This document shows, one piece after another, positions 5,776-7,348 of a stretch of 7,348 bases of DNA. How positions within the stretch are numbered: position 1 is the first letter of the stretch; every line of letters starts with the position of its first letter. Both the position numbers and the translations under genes were made by a program. The stretch covers positions 1 through 7,348 of the forward strand of contig CALWJG010000075.1 of assembly GCA_944380945.1 (NCBI GenBank), written 5' to 3'. Origin of the DNA: an uncultured Agathobaculum sp. GTDB lineage: Bacteria; Bacillota; Clostridia; Oscillospirales; Butyricicoccaceae. The notes under the pieces were generated by a model. That model did no database searches, was not told where the DNA came from, and worked only from the letters and a program-made list of their open reading frames with translations.

Positions 5776-7026
5776 TCAGCTCGGGATGTCCCCCAATCGG
5801 GAAACAGTCGCCAGAATATTGCTGTATACAAAGCTGTCGCCAGTGCTGACGATCTGAAGGGTCGCCGGGGCCGTCGTCACCGTAAACGGAACGGAGAACG
5901 ACTGGCTCGCCACGTCGTTTGCGTCCGTGAACGTGTTCTGCGACGCCGCACCGGCGATCTCGGTGCCGTTCAGCTGCGGCGCGGTGCCGACATTGAGCGG
6001 GAAGGATGCGCCGCTGCCCGGCGCAAAGCTGCCGCTGAACGCCAGCGAATACACGCCGGGCTGGCTGATCGTGATGTCCGTGCTGTTGTCCGCATGGGCG
6101 ATATCCGTGCCGTAGGACAGCGCGTTGCGGTCAAACTCCAGCGGCGTCGATCCCGTCCCTGCCTGCGGCTGGGTGGAATAGGCGGACAGAAGCTCGACCG
6201 GCGCGCCGGATGTGCCGGCAGCACCCTGCGGGATGGTGAAATCCAGCACGGCATTCTGCGGCGTGCCGCTGTTGGTGACCGCGGCTTCGGTTCCCGGGTC
6301 GCCGGTCGTTACTGTGCCGACGCTGACTGTCGCTGCTGTACCGTCCGTGCCCGCAGCGCCGGTTGCACCCGTTGTGCCAGTGGGACCAGTGGCGCCTGTT
6401 GGGCCGGTTGGACCAGTGGGACCTTCTGCACCAGTTGCACCAGTTGCACCAGTCGCGCCAGTCGAACCGATGGGGCCTTCCGCACCCGTCGGACCTGTTG
6501 CGCCTGTTGCGCCAGTCGAACCGATGGGGCCTTCCGCACCCGTCGGACCAGTTGCGCCCGTTGCGCCAGTGGGACCGATGGGGCCTTCTGCGCCTGTCGA
6601 GCCCGTTGCGCCAGTTGCGCCAGTCGGACCAATGGGGCCTTCTGCGCCAGTTGGGCCAGTTGCGCCCGTTGCACCCGTGGGGCCAGTGGCGCCGGTCGGG
6701 CCCGTTACGCCGGTGGCTCCCGTTGCGCCTGTCGCACCGGCAGCGCCCGCAGGGCCGGTCGGACCGGTCGCGCCGGGCAGGCCGGGATAACCGATCGGTC
6801 CGGTTGCCCCCGTAGCGCCGGGTTCTCCGGGCGCGCCGGGGATACCGCGCGGACCCATCGGTCCACGCTCACCGCGCCAGCCGCGCGGGCCTGCAGGACC
6901 CGTCGGTCCTGTTGGACCGGTCGGTCCGCGCAGCGCGCCGCAGCCGTCCATGCAGCCGCGCTCCGCCCGCTCGTCAGACGGGCAGCCCCATCCGTCCCGT
7001 CCGACAAATTGAGAGCGATAATACAT
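5776..7026 (-). CDS. Collagen-like protein with BclA/TNF-like C-terminal head
   Basis: The 416-residue protein should form a trimeric collagen-like filament. Residues 1-33 are a short non-collagen head with Cys15, Cys25 and Cys29, no signal peptide and no membrane segment. Residues 34-231 are 66 uninterrupted Gly-X-Y triplets. The first part is varied and charged (GPRGWRGERGPMGPRG); the rest is mostly GAT/GPT, and 40 of 66 Y positions are Thr. Residues 232-275 are a linker (VGTVTTGDPG, LDFTIPQGAAG) of a type shared with phage and clostridial collagen-like proteins. Residues 278-416 are beta-rich (FDRNALSYG, PGVYSLAFSGS) and resemble the BclA/C1q/TNF-like jelly-roll head that trimerises and caps spore filaments. 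ATG 7026 is chosen because AGGAAGGA lies 11 bases upstream; an extended frame to 7308 overlaps the upstream gene and reads as noise. It lies 61 bases behind a glycosyltransferase gene. A spore or cell-surface role is inferred. Confidence 0.92.
   Translation of the reverse strand: MYYRSQFVGRDGWGCPSDERAERGCMDGCGALRGPTGPTGPTGPAGPRGWRGERGPMGPRGIPGAPGEPGATGATGPIGYPGLPGATGPTGPAGAAGATGATGATGVTGPTGATGPTGATGATGPTGAEGPIGPTGATGATGSTGAEGPIGPTGATGATGPTGAEGPIGSTGATGATGPTGAEGPIGSTGATGATGATGAEGPTGPTGPTGATGPTGTTGATGAAGTDGTAATVSVGTVTTGDPGTEAAVTNSGTPQNAVLDFTIPQGAAGTSGAPVELLSAYSTQPQAGTGSTPLEFDRNALSYGTDIAHADNSTDITISQPGVYSLAFSGSFAPGSGASFPLNVGTAPQLNGTEIAGAASQNTFTDANDVASQSFSVPFTVTTAPATLQIVSTGDSFVYSNILATVSRLGDIPS
6394..6657 (-). 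repeat. 54-bp tandem repeat inside the collagen region
   Basis: An 18-residue unit of the form GPTGAEGPIG(P/S)TGATGAT recurs with AEG at residues 128, 146, 164, 182 and 200, an exact 18-residue (54-base) spacing. The middle copies are nearly identical at the DNA level and the outer ones have diverged. Such in-frame repeats can expand or contract by recombination or slippage, changing filament length without breaking the frame. Confidence 0.92.
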
Positions 7027-7046
7027 ACCGTCTATCGTCCTTCCTC

Positions 7047-7085
7047 TGGGATGATTGCCGGATGCGCCATACATCCGGTATCCCA
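7047..7085 (-). other. Intergenic hairpin before the collagen-like gene
   Basis: On the minus strand an inner stem CCGGATG/CATCCGG (7072-7078 with 7058-7064, 7-base loop) is extended by an outer TGGGAT/ATCCCA stem across a small asymmetric bulge. It fills most of the gap between the glycosyltransferase stop and the collagen start and ends just before the ribosome binding site. There is no U-tract, so it is not an obvious terminator. It could stabilise or set the ratio of the two messages. Confidence 0.65.
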
Positions 7086-7087
7086 TC

Positions 7088-7348
7088 CTATGCGCCGGCC
7101 GCGGCTTCCGACACCGCGGCGCGCCGCTCTGCGAAATACCGCCGGTTATACGCCACAGCCGCCGAGGACGGCTGATACAGCGCCGCCCGCTCGTTCCATG
7201 CCGCGGCCTGCGCATACTGCCCCATCCGGTCGCAGCACACGCACAGCCCAAGGCAGGGAACATATCCGTAGCACGGCGCATGGACGAACGCACCATTCTG
7301 CGGCGCACAGGGCGCGTCCAGCGCGATGCGGTACCAGAACGCCGCCTG
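7088..7348 (-). CDS. Probable glycosyltransferase, TPR-bearing C-terminus only
   Basis: Only the last 86 residues are in the window; the gene enters from the right edge and stops at TAG 7088-7090. The visible part begins AAFWYRIALDAP, then contains GYVPCLGLCVCCDRMGQYAQ and AAAWNERAALYQPSSAAVAYN. These match the helix-turn-helix (TPR-like) tail I associate with clostridial family 2 glycosyltransferases of the SunS type, where LCVCYDRLGDYEKA-like repeats follow the GT-A catalytic domain. The catalytic domain and its DXD motif are not visible, so the enzymatic call rests on the tail alone. The collagen-like gene follows 61 bases downstream, pointing to a role in glycosylating it. Alternatively it is a TPR protein without transferase activity. 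Confidence 0.65.
   Translation of the reverse strand, partial: QAAFWYRIALDAPCAPQNGAFVHAPCYGYVPCLGLCVCCDRMGQYAQAAAWNERAALYQPSSAAVAYNRRYFAERRAAVSEAAAGA

Noticed and set aside
6394..6657. Possible CRISPR array in the regularly spaced 54-bp repeats
   Set aside because: The repeats are contiguous and in frame with no unique spacers; they encode collagen triplets.
6212..6790. Plus-strand frame rich in PVAPVGPV repeats
   Set aside because: It is the antisense reading of the Gly-X-Y repeat. The minus-strand frame has an intact head domain and a ribosome binding site.
7027..7308. 94-residue N-terminal extension of the collagen-like protein
   Set aside because: It is Arg-rich noise that overlaps the coherent glycosyltransferase-tail frame; a ribosome binding site precedes ATG 7026.

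Overview
The window is GC-rich, gene-dense, low-copy chromosomal DNA. It looks like a high-GC Gram-positive Clostridia genome, probably a spore-forming gut Oscillospirales or close relative. The grounds are the yceD-rpmF pair, sigma-A-type promoters of TATACT form, strong AGGAGG ribosome binding sites, a DUF512 radical SAM protein, a Clostridia-type RluA-family synthase with the NRID signature, a DegV protein and a BclA-like collagen protein. The taxonomic call is inference. No tRNA, rRNA, insertion sequence or CRISPR array was seen.

Left part (1-1480), all minus strand. A consensus promoter at 1451-1480 drives yceD (DUF177) and then rpmF (ribosomal protein L32), which end at a strong hairpin terminator at 632-674. 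Beyond it, a hairpin-rich leader of about 210 bases precedes the 5' part of a PDZ plus radical SAM (DUF512) gene that runs off the left edge.

Middle (1500-4490). A divergent plus-strand gene encodes an S4-domain RluA-family pseudouridine synthase, probably starting at a TTG codon. It converges on a minus-strand gene for a membrane-anchored polysaccharide deacetylase. The two are separated by a bidirectional terminator at 2578-2604. The deacetylase has its own -10 element just behind the end of the upstream degV-family gene.

Right part (4490-7348), all minus strand. A 62-residue zinc-ribbon protein and a DegV fatty-acid-binding protein form a two-gene operon with a promoter at 5657-5685, flanked upstream by helically phased A-tracts. 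Upstream of that, after a terminator-like hairpin, is a collagen-like protein with 66 uninterrupted Gly-X-Y triplets, 40 of them with Thr in the Y position, and a TNF/BclA-like C-terminal head. Immediately upstream, 61 bases away, is the C-terminal TPR-bearing end of what looks like a family 2 glycosyltransferase. A Thr-rich collagen next to a glycosyltransferase suggests a dedicated O-glycosylated surface or spore filament module. This is the most interesting feature of the window; the pairing is seen, the function is inferred.
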